Source: Branchiostoma floridae
Taxonomy: Eukaryota > Chordata > Leptocardii > Amphioxiformes > Branchiostomatidae
Assembly (NCBI RefSeq): GCF_000003815.2
Contig: NC_049993.1
Coordinates: 20,001,071-20,065,070 of the forward strand
DNA length: 64,000 nucleotides
Reading direction: 5' to 3'
Below the pieces are notes generated by a model. The model did not search any database. It was given only the letters and a program-made list of their open reading frames with translations, and was not told the origin of the DNA. Position numbers and translations under genes: made by a program. This document shows positions 47,901 through 55,465 of the stretch, in pieces (position 1 is the first letter of the stretch; every line of letters begins with the position of its first letter).

Positions 47901-50900
47901 AAAGGCGCCCAGAGCAGTTTTTAGTGCATTAAAATTGGGGATATTCTGGACGAGACAATCGGTACGGTATTGACATTTACTTCACCATACTAGCACATTT
48001 GTGTCATCATTTTGTACTTTCAGCATTTAAAAGGACGCACAAACATGCTGCAAACGGACCCCTTTGATTTATTGGGTCCTTCAATAAATCAGCACAGGAT
48101 CGAGCCACTAACGGTTTCCCGTCAGTACTTTTCAGAGATTTTCGAACGCATGAGGTCACCGAGCAAATTGAATCTGATTCGCCCGTTCGCAAATTGAAAC
48201 TTTATTCGAACAAGTGACGACATCTCCGTTCGGGATTCATCGGTCATGTTCGCGTGCGTTCCACAAATTTGAAATAATGGCACGTGCAGCGCTCAGATTT
48301 TTAATGAGTTCTCACCACTCAACGACGTATCATCTTTGCTCAATAAAGGTCGATATGCAATGAGATAGTGTTATTCAAGCTTACTGTGTGTAAAAATGAC
48401 TTGAAAATTAAACTTAAAGACTAAAAAAACTGCTCTGGGCGCCTTTAAGAATCAAACTTTCCACGTCAGCTACAAATATATGCTGTATATTCAGTTTTGT
48501 TAAGTTGCTGTGTGGGGTTATGATGACTTTAGAAAAGTTTGTCTGCATAAGCATTGGGTCAAACAGTCAGCGAGATCAAATGTACATTATATAGAATACA
48601 ACACGGTGTATTCCGTATCACCCTCGGGTCCCAGCCCTCCCACGGGTCGGATCGCCCGACGGCCAAAGGTTGTATTTTGGGACCGAGGATTTTTTTAAGC
48701 GAAATGCGCTAGTAGTTGAGCAAATTTGGTGCCCTCGAACAAAAAGTGTTGCAACAGCAATGTTCCAACTCCGAATCAGGTATTCGAATTGCCAACCGTG
48801 CCGCACTCAGCCCGTTTGAAATGGTTCGATTTACTCGAAGAAAGCCTGTGAGATACGCCTTTTGAACCTGTGCAATACAGAAGTTATGGCCCGGTCCGGA
48901 ACACCGGTATTGAACGTTTTCGCGTAACAGGTATGACATAGATATAATTATGAAACATTACATTGTATTTCCAGAGATACAAACTTTAAGTTGTTTTTGT
49001 ACGCACCAGTCCAGTCTCAAACAGCCTCTTCTCCTCGTCAGTCCAGGGCTGCCCGTGGGACGGAAGGTGGGGCGTCGCACGGGTCTTCGACTTCTGTGTC
49101 TTCCCTCGGCCTTCAAGATAGGAACAACAAATTTGGGGGATGTTTGAACAAGGCTTTTGGTATGTCTGTCTATCTGTGTAGTTGGTTGGGAAACAAAGGA
49201 TATTTCCATCTCCATAATTTTCAAAAGTTCTGAGCTATTGTTGGACCTTCAAGAATGACAATAAAATAATAGGTGTTATCACATACATGTAGCTGGGTAT
49301 TGGATATTAGTTTTAGTTTTAAAGTAAAAAATCATACCCAAAAAGGTTTCAAATTCACATTCTCAAGAGAAAATGAACAATTTAATATACAAATCAAACG
49401 ATAAGTTAACACAATACAAATTACAGTTTTACTGGAAAAAAAATTAGCTTAAATAAAGTTAAAGGAACATTGATGGGTGGTCTCAATATTATCATACAGA
49501 ATGAAGTACTTATACTTACTGCTGCTGGCCTCCCCCGGATAGGAAGAATGGGATCTTCCATGTATGTAGAGTCTACACTTGGGTAAAGGAAAGCTTTGTG
49601 GACTGTACCAAGTCAGGGGGGAGGGAAGAAATATGAAATACTGTAGCTTCATATCAAGATCCTATCAACTTTCTTATTTCCCATCATGTCACAAAAGCAG
49701 GGTCAGAGCAGTGTCTCCGATTCGGGGGAAAATAGAAATTTACAAGCAATTATTCCATGGGCAAATAGATAGAAAATAATATGGTAACAATTGGATTTTG
49801 AGGCCAAGAAAATAGAAGTACTAGTACAGTTATTGAGAATGAGAGTCGTTTTAGCCTGTGTTTACACAATCTCTCGCTGGCTGGGGTTAATGACCCCCTC
49901 TTCAGGTGGCTGCAACTGTAGGGCTGGCCGCTAGGAAATTGCGATTTAGTTAGGCTAGAGTCATTTGACTGATTTTGAGTTGAGACAAAAGGATACTGCT
50001 CTTCCTGTAACATCTTCTCGATGGCCGACCGGCTCTGTTCATCCATGTCCTCATCAAACGTCCAGCTCTGGAACAATTTGAACAAAGGAACATAATTGGT
50101 AACATTTTCTTATGTGATACATTGATAAAGTTTTGGTATCAAGGTGAAGACAAAGTGAAGGGTTACATATGATATACAGATGTGCAAAGATTAGGTGTGA
50201 CACCGGTTGTTCAGTGTAATAGAACCTGGTGTTCACCCAGCTACTGCTACACAGCGTACCTAAAAAGCTGTTTATTCATGTAACGTTATATCAGCTATAC
50301 AAATACAGATGATAGCACAGACATACACCTTCTCATGCTCAATTTTATTATGGTTAAAACACTTAGCTGCTAGAAAAAATTATGGAAAACTGGGTTCAAA
50401 ATATACAATTTCTATCATCTCACATTTGTGATTTGTAACACTGTGCCAAGTTGCAAGGATTTGATTATATCCTTTGTGTTATCTTAAAACTTTTCTGCTA
50501 AGAACAGGTGGCAGATGCATTTCTAGCATCATCTTAGAGATAAGAAAATGTAGTCAGTAATCTGCCATCACATCTCACCTGTCCGTGGTCGAACATCCAG
50601 TTGGGCTCGTAGCCAGGTAGATCCGGCAGCGCCAGGGCATCATCCTTGTGGTCAAACAATCTGGAGGGAAAATTTGATTTAAAAACAATGAAAAACTAAA
50701 TGAAACCTTGATACACCATCTTATGTCATACCTGTGACGCGAAAACGTTCGATACGGGTGTTCCGGACCGGGTGATAACTTTCCGTATGGCCCGGGCTCT
50801 AAGTTGTATCACACGGGCTCGAAAAATTAATCGAACTATTTCGAGTGGGACGAGTATGGCTCCGTCGAAGATTCGACTACCTGATTCGGACGTTAAAACA

Positions 50901-51869
50901 AATTTGTTCAACTTCTGGCGCATTTCGCATCAAAACATGGGCTTTCTCAGGTGGGTATGACATAGATAAAATACAACACGGTGTATTCCGCATCGCCCTC
51001 GGTCCCAGCCCTCCCGCGGTCGGGCTGGAACCTCGGCTGATACGGAATACACCGTGTTGTATTCTATATACATATAATGAAATTGGATTACACCGTAACT
51101 ACCCCTCACGGCCTCAGGATCTTCTTTCATATTCTCGTTCTGAACTTCTGTATTATTTTATAACAGTGTGCTGTTTCCGAGCGAATTGTTCCAGCTTGTA
51201 ACCATAAATATGATATACTGATATAGCGAAAAGCTCCTTCAACTGTTGTGATCTGACTTCAAAGGCAAAGACTCTTACATCAGAGGGGGCATACATGAAG
51301 TTACGACGACCTTTGAAGTGCGAGAAGAAAATAGAAAGGGTGTTTCAACCGTCTAGAAAAGCATCTGTAGTTTCTTACTAGAAGGAAAGAATGACAGAGA
51401 AAGATCATGGAAACGGTGCTTAGCCATCCCTCGGTGATCAACCGAACCCGGAAGCGAGTGCAACTCTTTCTTGACCGTCAGATATTTACAGAAATTCAGG
51501 CGAACCTTTATATACTCTCGTATGCAACCCAGTAACAAGAACAAGCTCTGTATTGTTTCGAAGCAATCCCTCTTGCAAATAAGTCCCTTTGTGATCATTA
51601 ATGCTGTTGTTGTAAAGCGGCACTCGAGTTTTCAAGTTCCCGCCCCCTTCACTTCTGGTAAACAAAACCTCAACACCGTGCATCTGTTGACGTTTTTCTC
51701 GCGAACAGACCGTGCATTCGAACCAACAAAAGCACCAGAGTAATCCCAAACATTCACAAAACCTCTCCACATCTTTCAAATAAGAATCGGAGGTCTTAAA
51801 AGGTGCTAAACCCACTTACAAAGGGGCGTCATCGTCTCCCTCTATGTCGATTTCTTCGTCGTCCGCCAT
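23921..51869 (-). CDS. MYSM1: MYSM1 histone H2A deubiquitinase, 23 coding exons
   Basis: Nuclear metalloprotease that removes ubiquitin from histone H2A. Coding exons, 5' to 3' on the minus strand: 51869-51820, 50660-50579, 50067-49997, 49572-49520, 49110-49007, 47676-47578, 46946-46659, 46117-46024, 45547-44311, 43345-43215, 33250-33144, 32826-32746, 32547-32489, 32345-32307, 32058-32001, 31756-31706, 31173-31099, 28388-28328, 27897-27770, 27173-27041, 26414-26309, 25170-25113, 24085-23921. Phases agree at every junction, giving about 1109 residues (human MYSM1: 828). The extra length is mainly the 411-codon acidic exon 9. Domains: an N terminus [11 protein letters not shown] like vertebrate MYSM1, SANT at about 105-153, SWIRM at about 660-740, JAMM/MPN at about 855-1000. 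Exon 4 (49520-49572) and the exon 13 donor rest on phase and are least certain. The donor after exon 20 reads AT, not GT. The start is the only ATG in this exon's frame. Confidence 0.95.
24129..24350. mobile_element. MITE family E (CTAGTTCACC ends)
   Basis: Inverted ends of about 50 bp: AACGCTAGTTCACCCTTATCC on the left is matched by the complement of 'aaaggtgaactagcatta' on the right. Internal GGTAACC.TTATCCGTTG motifs are repeated in inverted form. It lies in the last MYSM1 intron. A degraded relative is at about 24770-24985. Confidence 0.8.
25245..25350. repeat. Interspersed repeat fragment
   Basis: The segment 'aaccttcctcagggtaa', followed by 'actgcagctaca', recurs at about 57590-57670 (and partly at 47735-47790), so it is an interspersed repeat of unknown class. 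Confidence 0.55.
25385..25470 (+). repeat. tRNA-like segment with B box
   Basis: It contains 'cgggtttgatcccggg', which forms a short arm-and-loop like a tRNA T-arm and fits a B box. The rest does not close into a convincing tRNA cloverleaf. It is probably a tRNA-derived SINE head. Confidence 0.45.
25583..25642 (-). repeat. MYSM1: Displaced copy of the MYSM1 exon 21 end
   Basis: The minus-strand frame reads [17 protein letters not shown], a diverged copy of the exon 21 end [14 protein letters not shown] at 26309-26375. The two copies lie at opposite ends of the TGAG array. No acceptor stands in front of the displaced copy, so it is probably not an exon. Confidence 0.8.
25643..26302. repeat. 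TGAG/TGGG satellite array with 60-bp higher-order units
   Basis: Tetranucleotide TGAG repeats with variants. The part 25690-25970 is organised into four units of about 60 bp, each containing GGTTTGGTGGGTGTTTGGG and GGTGGCTGATGTGTGAG. It fills the intron immediately after the exon 21 donor. The long histidine/threonine/serine frames on the minus strand are repeat artefacts. Confidence 0.95.
26470..27040 (-). repeat. MYSM1: Array of about 20 MYSM1 splice-donor copies
   Basis: The basic unit is 22 bp. On the minus strand it reads CGCAAATACAGTAAGTACCA plus two bases, which is the last 8 or so bases of exon 20 followed by its GTAAGT donor. I count about 20 such copies. Seven copies of a 21-bp segment carrying GAGTGGGAACACATC (codons EWEHI) are interspersed, so some units span more of the exon. 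The array lies directly against exon 20. Almost every unit has an intact GTAAGT; the one next to the exon does not. Confidence 0.93.
27041..27173 (-). CDS. MYSM1: MYSM1 exon 20, end of MPN domain; donor defective
   Basis: It encodes the [11 protein letters not shown] and [10 protein letters not shown] segments, which match the FIGMIVSPY..TCLVIS part of human MYSM1. The phase required by exon 21 places the exon end at 27041. The next six minus-strand bases are ATAAGT, whereas the same position in the neighbouring repeat units reads GTAAGT. The base at issue is 27040 (T on the plus strand where C is expected). Using the next unit's donor 22 bases further would shift the frame and reach a stop. 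Confidence 0.85.
27507..27721. mobile_element. MITE family E, second copy
   Basis: Same ends and internal TATCCGTTG inverted motifs as 24129-24350. It ends at 'gaactagcgttata'. It lies in the intron between MYSM1 exons 19 and 20. Another related segment is at 43395-43500. Confidence 0.8.
27770..27897 (-). CDS. MYSM1: MYSM1 exon 19, JAMM catalytic core
   Basis: It encodes the zinc-binding JAMM signature [16 protein letters not shown], with His935, His937 and Asp948 in my numbering. The matching acid, Glu876, is in the AEVIGLLGG motif of exon 17 (31099-31173). All catalytic residues are present, so the protein should be an active deubiquitinase if correctly spliced. Acceptor TTCCCAG and donor GTACGG are both canonical. 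Confidence 0.95.
28002..28170 (+). mobile_element. SINE copy in a MYSM1 intron
   Basis: The tRNA-like head has a B-box-like 'ggtttcgaatcctg'. The body contains 'gaaaggcactttacacgac', as in the SINE at 510-996. It is antisense to MYSM1 and lies in the intron between exons 18 and 19. Confidence 0.75.
28655..28712. repeat. Intronic repeat 'cacaacagtaagg.tgg..gttcagcac'
   Basis: The same roughly 45-bp segment occurs four times near MYSM1 exons: about 28505-28555, 28660-28708, 31024-31070 and 31595-31650. Each contains 'gttcagcac.aaggaca'. The distribution suggests local intron duplication or an interspersed element. Confidence 0.7.
28794..30967 (-). mobile_element. RTE-like LINE, reverse transcriptase, 5'-truncated
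   Basis: It sits in the MYSM1 intron between exons 17 and 18, in the same orientation as the gene. The 10-bp direct repeat GATCATTACT (28784-28793 and 30968-30977) flanks it. The frame begins inside the end of the endonuclease domain (RLVVASCK), so the endonuclease is lost. Reverse transcriptase motifs follow: [27 protein letters not shown], the catalytic YADDVALL, then [10 protein letters not shown] and a C terminus with [13 protein letters not shown]-run near 30236-30241 carries one extra G, which breaks the frame between [10 protein letters not shown] and the rest. The short 3'UTR ending near a TGATTGATTC tail is typical of the RTE clade; the clade call is tentative. Confidence 0.9.
33380..33835. 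repeat. Tandem duplication of about 290 bp
   Basis: The segment from 'gatccagttctag' through the 'ccttgaaaa.gtct' string is repeated at about 33382 and 33678. The first copy contains the family D MITE. It lies at the start of the 10-kb MYSM1 intron between exons 10 and 11. The stretch 33840-34436 shows no further feature. Confidence 0.7.
33403..33511. mobile_element. MITE family D (TAGCCTG ends)
   Basis: About 109 bp, nearly identical to 49853-49956 and including 'tctcgctggctggggttaat'. The ends are complementary (AGCCTG / CAGGCT). The flanks 'tagttcacacca' and 'tagctcacacta' look like a target-site duplication of 9 bp or more. A diverged copy of the surrounding sequence at about 33660-33830 lacks it and gives an empty site. 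Confidence 0.8.
34437..34935. repeat. Satellite, about 127-bp monomer, four copies
   Basis: Diverged monomers each with 'tctccac..tggattgatgta', 'gtgttccacgctat', 'gttctcaagc' and 'cccaagatgaagca' strings. Start points of the 'ttccac' landmark are about 34489, 34615 and 34745. Intronic and non-coding. Confidence 0.8.
35775..36150. repeat. Tandem duplication, about 190-bp period
   Basis: 'tctgtaaactgacacc' begins a segment at about 35777 and again at about 35967. Both continue through 'gcattgtgaaaaaattc', 'gaattcaataattcaccc' and 'ctaagcaccagacag'. Intronic. Confidence 0.8.
36190..36670. repeat. Diverged tandem repeat, about 125-bp monomer
   Basis: Recurring 'cgtcttgtagatt', 'cctcaagaca' and 'gatgaa.t.ccttgc' strings in three to four diverged units. 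Intronic, non-coding. Confidence 0.55.
36880..38230. repeat. Higher-order satellite, 402-bp unit of about 100-bp monomers
   Basis: The 402-bp unit is repeated head to tail: the 'agaacattttc.aatttttactcactatgcaaaatgc' region (given here in parts) occurs at about 37002 and 37404. Each unit is made of about four monomers that share 'tttcatgtgctgat', 'ggacaacact', 'accaagtcaaatgg' and 'agaacattttcaaa'. Diverged single monomers continue from 37790 to about 38230. Open frames of 101 codons repeat with the unit and are artefacts. Confidence 0.9.
38245..38420 (+). mobile_element. LINE 3' tail
   Basis: The sequence ends in 'gtgaaataaataaatcaataaatg' split by variants, and has an internal hairpin-like 'aggaggactgcggcctcct'. 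This arrangement is typical of CR1/L2-type 3'UTRs with an AATAAATAAATA end. No coding part remains. Confidence 0.6.
38702..38922. mobile_element. Fold-back MITE (TACTGTAAA...TTTACAGTA)
   Basis: Perfect outer 9-bp inverted ends followed by 'aagttcgcgg' and 'ttcgcggtgg' motifs that recur in reverse complement on the other side ('ccgcgaacatt'). About 221 bp, flanked by TA. GCGG-rich fold-back elements of this type are common in marine invertebrates. Confidence 0.85.
39266..41500. repeat. Tandem array of a MITE-containing unit, about 358-bp period
   Basis: Three full units and one partial unit start at about 39266, 40676, 41031 and 41391. Each contains 'ctcctccctaacagtaca', then a family A MITE segment with 'tccttcattagata', 'aataaaaattctaactggaa' and the GGTCGGTAGGTTT-like end. 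The first unit is about 1.4 kb because an 885-bp element is inserted in it, plus a short tail-like insertion near 39328-39380. Confidence 0.88.
39692..40576. mobile_element. 885-bp element with TA duplication inside the MITE array
   Basis: The ends are inverted repeats containing CATTGGCATAATACCGGTC. TA flanks both sides. The neighbouring array units read 'ggaagctatgtgactcc' without interruption at the same place, so the empty site is seen directly. TA duplication fits the Tc1/mariner group. The 61-codon frame at 40149-40334 matches nothing I recognise. Confidence 0.88.
41729..41898. mobile_element. MITE family C (CTCCAAGCAG ends)
   Basis: Inverted repeats of about 50 bp: CTCCAAGCAGATCCTAC at the left, and the complement of GTAGGGTCTGCTTGGAG at the right. 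AGTATCAAA..CTGGC lies inside each arm. A second copy starts at 63865 and runs off the window. Confidence 0.85.
42296..42500. repeat. Minisatellite, 19-bp unit
   Basis: About ten copies of GAGTATCCTAGCAACAATT with a few 'cccagag' variants. Intronic in MYSM1. Confidence 0.95.
42924..43170 (-). mobile_element. LINE 3' end with tetranucleotide tail
   Basis: A (TGAA)n run at about 42925-43000 joins 'ttttattgctcaacaattgc' and 'gggtacaatgtatggcaa'. The join of a simple tail to a recurring 3'UTR (similar to 18990-19100) indicates a minus-oriented LINE end. A (TAGG)n stretch follows at 43094-43114. Confidence 0.6.
43664..44126. mobile_element. Harbinger-like MITE, TTA duplication
   Basis: Inverted ends of about 35 bp: GGCCATGTTGATTTGATT, then ATGGATGACATCC, matched in reverse complement at the other end. 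TTA lies on both sides (43661-43663 and 44127-44129). A TWA target duplication and a GGC-starting end fit PIF/Harbinger. The interior has no transposase frame. Confidence 0.82.
44311..45547 (-). CDS. MYSM1: MYSM1 exon 9, acidic linker and SWIRM start
   Basis: A 411-codon exon with many Glu, Asp, Ser and Thr residues. The run [18 protein letters not shown] shows an internal duplication ([15 protein letters not shown] twice). The last 35 codons ([15 protein letters not shown]) begin the SWIRM domain and are almost identical to vertebrate MYSM1. The following exon at 43215-43345 completes SWIRM with [19 protein letters not shown]. Upstream of the acceptor at 45548 lies a family A MITE (45639-45845). 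Confidence 0.93.
45639..45845. mobile_element. MITE family A copy
   Basis: Ends AAGGCCTAGAAAAAAATG and the complement of 'cagcatttttttcaaggc', with the CCTACCTACC motif. It lies just 5' of MYSM1 exon 9. The open frame that enters the exon from this element is intron, because a good acceptor is present at 45548. Confidence 0.78.
47010..47320 (-). mobile_element. LINE C-terminal fragment
   Basis: The minus frame reads [16 protein letters not shown], then LYNKSL. This is the usual end of CR1/L2-like reverse transcriptase proteins (PKARTNRL..SF....LYN). It lies in the intron between MYSM1 exons 6 and 7. It is truncated at both ends. Confidence 0.7.
47578..47676 (-). CDS. MYSM1: MYSM1 exon 6, second half of SANT
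   Basis: It encodes [17 protein letters not shown] followed by [11 protein letters not shown], the second and third helices of the SANT/Myb-like domain. The first helix, [14 protein letters not shown], is in exon 5 (49007-49110). The SANT tryptophans are conserved. Confidence 0.93.
47903..48444. mobile_element. TTAA-flanked MITE, 542 bp
   Basis: Inverted ends AGGCGCCCAGAGCAGTTTTT (perfect over the first 15 bases or more), flanked by TTAA on both sides (47899-47902 and 48445-48448). TTAA duplication is used by the piggyBac and Kolobok superfamilies. No transposase. Intron between MYSM1 exons 5 and 6. Confidence 0.9.
48594..48941. mobile_element. MITE family B, copy 1
   Basis: It starts with the palindrome-like GAATACAACACGGTGTATTC and 'cccagccctccc', and ends with 'gaacgttttcgcgtaacagg' and TATGACATA. 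Copy 2 (50722-51070) is in the opposite orientation for most of its length. Confidence 0.75.
49853..49956. mobile_element. MITE family D, second copy
   Basis: About 104 bp and nearly identical to 33403-33511. Flanks 'agagtcgttt' and 'agagtcattt' form a target-site duplication of about 10 bp. It lies just past the MYSM1 exon 3 donor. Confidence 0.8.
50176..50310 (+). mobile_element. LINE 3'UTR fragment
   Basis: 'gtgcaaagattaggtgtgac', then 'ttcagtgtaat', match the LINE end at 22115-22235. Only the 3' end is left. It lies in a MYSM1 intron, antisense to the gene. Confidence 0.65.
50722..51070. mobile_element. MITE family B, copy 2
   Basis: It begins TATGTCATACCTGTGACGCG and contains 'gttccggaccggg', as in copy 1 read in reverse complement. 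Its right part (about 50970-51063) is itself a 23-bp-armed fold-back: 'atacaacacggtgtattccg' and its complement around a GC-rich loop. Confidence 0.78.
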
Positions 51870-52125
51870 GATTACAAAGTAGTATGCCCCGACAGGGGTG
51901 TTTTCTTTATAATTACCCCTCAATACCATGAACTATACATAAATGGATACATCGTTCTTCTACATTCATACTTATATTAGATTTACTTCAACTTTGTTTT
52001 ATCTTTCGTTGATTTAAAAATTTCCATGTAACCTTTTTACTACCTATTAAAACCTTACTACCCCCCCATGGAAGTAGACTATCCCGTGACGCAAGCGGCA
52101 TTGTGGGAGAGAAAATGGCAGTGTA
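51870..52125. promoter_or_regulatory. MYSM1 upstream region, possible divergent promoter
   Basis: The MYSM1 start codon is at 51869. On the other side, from about 52080, a GC-richer stretch with 'gcaagcggcattgtgggag' continues into plus-strand open frames with a possible donor at about 52293 ('aaca|gtaaga'). No TATA box is evident. A divergent transcript is possible but not shown by the sequence. The stretch 52126-52635 has no protein I recognise. Confidence 0.3.
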
Positions 52126-52635
52126 GTGGCGGCACGAGGCCTCGCGAAGGTAGATGGTGGCAGCCTGACTTCCATCCACCGTAATCTTACCTCGTACCTC
52201 CCAAAACTGAGCTCCAACTTATCGTTCTGCAGACAAGAACGTCAACTGTGCTCGTTTTTACCGATTTTGTTGTCGAGGGTGGAGAATACAACAGTAAGAA
52301 AGACCAGTTGGGCTCGGAGTTGGGACTTAATAGGTACCGACCGTTGCATATTGTAAATTATCTGAGGCCCATATCTTGGGGCCCGGAATGGGTGTTTCTA
52401 AGGGGCTTTGGTACTGTTCATGATCGTGTGTAGGAGGTTTCCGTGTTTTGTACAATGTATATGTTAGCGGATGTTGAACAACTGTGATCAACTGTGCATG
52501 TAGCCATTGTGGCAGGTAGTCAACTTGTGGCAGCAAATTTCTATCGTAAGTAGGCAATAAAAAGGTAAACTGGCTAACAATGAAGAAGACTATCATTAAC
52601 ACAGTTTGAGACAATGACTAATGAGTAATACGTAT

Positions 52636-53180
52636 TGTACGAGGGGCGTTCAATAAGTAATGCCCCTGACACACTTTCAGTTGTCTGATCTAGATGAAAT
52701 TTTGCATGTGTAATGATTTATATCTCTATGGGTTATGTTGCAAAAAACAGCTCTGAAGTAAATTGTGGTTTCTTTTTTACAGGTGTTTGAACTGAGTCAG
52801 GTGTGAAATGGAGCCACTTGAGTGTCGCGCAGTGATCCGGTTTTTGTATTTGAAAGGACGCACACCAAAGCAGACTTTTAATGAAATGAAAGAAACTTAT
52901 GGTGATGATGCCCCACCATATGAAACTGTAAAACGCTGGCATCGTGACTTCAAACATGGCCGGAAGTCTCTGAAAACAGCTCCCAGACCTGGTCGTCCCT
53001 GTTCTGCCATTGATGAGGCATCTGTCCGTCGAGTTGAGGCAGCCATTTCGGAAGATCCACGCATAAGTGTTCGTCAAATAGCCCAAGAGGTCAAGATTAG
53101 TACAGGGTCTGTGAATACGATCATTCATGACCATTTGCATATGCATAAGGTGGCTGACAAATGGATACCCAGTAAATAGT
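52636..53180 (+). mobile_element. Mariner fragment: DNA-binding half of the transposase
   Basis: The 5' end TACGAGGGGCGTTCAATAAG is a mariner-type terminal repeat with TA. The frame 52808-53179 (123 codons) begins MEPLECRAVIRFLYLKG and carries the two helix-turn-helix parts of mariner transposases, including the ETVKRWHRDFKHGR and GRPCSAI motifs. The DD34D catalytic domain is absent: the frame stops just after the conserved W.P linker position, and the following AT-rich sequence is unrelated. No right terminal repeat was found downstream. The first ATG after the 5'UTR-like leader is the natural start. Confidence 0.85.
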
Positions 53181-55299
53181 TCTGTTTCTTGTGACTTGTA
53201 TTAGTTTTTTTTTTTAAAAGGGCACCAAAATTATCGAATAATGTCTCAGCCCTGTGAACACCAGCAACTGCATGATTCTTCATCATCAGTTTAATATTTT
53301 TCTTGAAACCACTTTGTAAATTAAGTTATTAAGAGTTCCCTAAATCTAAGTGTAAGCAAATGTAGAATTCACAGTATTTTTTTAGTATTTATTTATTTAG
53401 AGAATTATTTAGTATTTATTTATTGAGAGAAGTCATTTGAAGAGTATCTATGTGTTCATCGCACGCGGCCGTAGCTATAGATTTTTCCTTTTCTTTTGGA
53501 TGTGAAGTGTAAGTAAATGTAGAATGCACAGTGGGCTTGTGTCGCTAGTATTTAGAGATGTCATTTGAAGACTATCTAATACATATGTATTTATCTATGG
53601 TGTATGGTCTTATACCTATTGCTAGCTGTTACTAGTGTTAGATGAATAAGAAATAGTTGTTCCCTGTGGTATGATTTATATAGTATATTATAGTATAGTA
53701 TAGTATTGTGCGAGAAACACCCGTGTGGGAGTCCCCATCTGGGTTATTCTCTAGCAGATAGTGTTGTGTAAGTGCTATATTCTTGTAAATCCAACAGTGC
53801 AATACAATGCAAGATTAATATATTGTTTATATAACGTGCAATAATATATGTATCAAATGGTCGGTTGCACACATTAAGTTTTTACCTTGCTCCAGAATTT
53901 TACTATTCTGATTAAGGGGTCAGCCTAGGTCTTTGTGTCTTTTAAACTCATCTTGTATGTTGATTTTAAATGTGTTGCGTTTATATGTCAAAGATGATGT
54001 CAACCCCTAGTATAGACATAGACAATAAAAGCACATACAGTATACCAGAAAAATACAGCACTTTATTAATTTCATTAACTGTCTTTCACTTCTTATAAGA
54101 ATCTCCCACGTAACCTGCAAAAAACATGTTATTTGCATAGTCATAATGATCATATATTTTGCTATATTAAAGATAAAACTATTTCTCCCACAGTGCTAGA
54201 ACTCTTTCACAGTGGTCTTCTATACTTCTAAAGCAGCCTTGGGCATGTGTTAATCTCTTTGGCACAACACAGTTACACACATCACTAAAAACATTATAAA
54301 TCTCAGTTGTTGCATCCAGACACCTGGCCGTGTTTAGAACACGGCTTAGGTCGCATCCTGGATATCCAAAACACAGCCTGAACAGGAGGATGCATCCTGG
54401 ATATCCAATTCACGTACGTTTTCGGCCGAATCCTGAAGGCCGCCGAAATCTGGATACACCATCAGTTGTACAAACACTAACCTACAACTAGATGCTTGCA
54501 AGGAAAACTAACATTTTTGAAGCACAGGCTTCTCTTCTTGGCGACTTAAGTCTCACTCTGTTATTGGCCGTCAGAGAAGCATGGCCTTCAGAAAATGGTA
54601 CAATCTTCTCAAACATCTGCTTGGAAATTGGACAAACACCACTCGTACGGATATAGTTAGCATTTAAATACGGAAAATAGGAAATAACTCTCACAATATC
54701 TTCTCCAAAAAAGGATGGTACATACACTACACTGTACATAGATGTCTCACAACAAGTCACTACACAAAACACTCAGGGCATCTTGGATGCCTCAACACAA
54801 ACTTTGCACACAAATAATAACATTAGGAAATATGTACACTTCTTCTTTCACAAGTTTGGGCCTTCAATACTTACAACTTTAATCTCAACATGGTCAAATA
54901 TACATTTAGATAATTGTGCTGCATTGTACAAATTTGTAATGTTATACATTTTTATAATCAAAAGGTCTAGCTGCCAGCTAATTTTTGAAAAATAATCTTT
55001 AATATCACCGATCTCATTTGTGCAAAATCGATGACAGTGTCATTTTTCCAACAAGTTTGATTCAACAGTATCTTAAGCTCTAAAACTACTTTTAGAACTT
55101 ACATGTGTATATGTCACCCTGGAGATAAAGGTGAACTAACTTTACATGCAACCTTATCAAAGTGACCACCAGTTTATTTACAGCATGAACACTAAATTTC
55201 CAAGCAGATGACAGGTGGAAAATTACGTTGTCTGACCGGCTGGCCTTTCCAACAAAGTCAGAAAATGTTACAATTTTCCAACTCAACATCTGCTTAGAG
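53181..55299. other. AT-rich intergenic region, no gene recognised
   Basis: Between the mariner fragment and the next gene there are small internal duplications ('tttatttattt', and 'gtaaatgtagaat.cacagt' at about 53355 and 53515), and a plus-strand AATAAA at about 54025. No protein-like frame is convincing. Confidence 0.5.
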
Positions 55300-55465
55300 A
55301 TAATGTTCAGCTACCGGTATTATTTGAAGGTCATCTGTAGGTCATTTGAAGTTCTTCTGCAGGTCAACTATAAGACATCTGAAGGTCAACTGTAGGTCAC
55401 CTGAAGGTCAATTGTAGGACATCATTTGAAGGTCATCTGAAGGTCAACTGTAGGGCATCTGAAGG
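55300..55465 (-). repeat. Minisatellite grown from a gene's last codons
   Basis: About seven to eight degenerate units of roughly 22 bp. On the plus strand they read 'gaaggtcatctgtaggtcat' with variants. The minus-strand unit 'gacctacagatgaccttcag' is the last coding segment (ACC TAC AGA TGA) plus the start of the 3'UTR of the gene at 55466-61745. Confidence 0.85.

Noticed and set aside
52126-52433. Plus-strand frames upstream of MYSM1
   Set aside because: Two overlapping frames look partly protein-like, but neither starts with ATG and each lacks a recognisable domain. I kept only a low-confidence divergent-promoter note.
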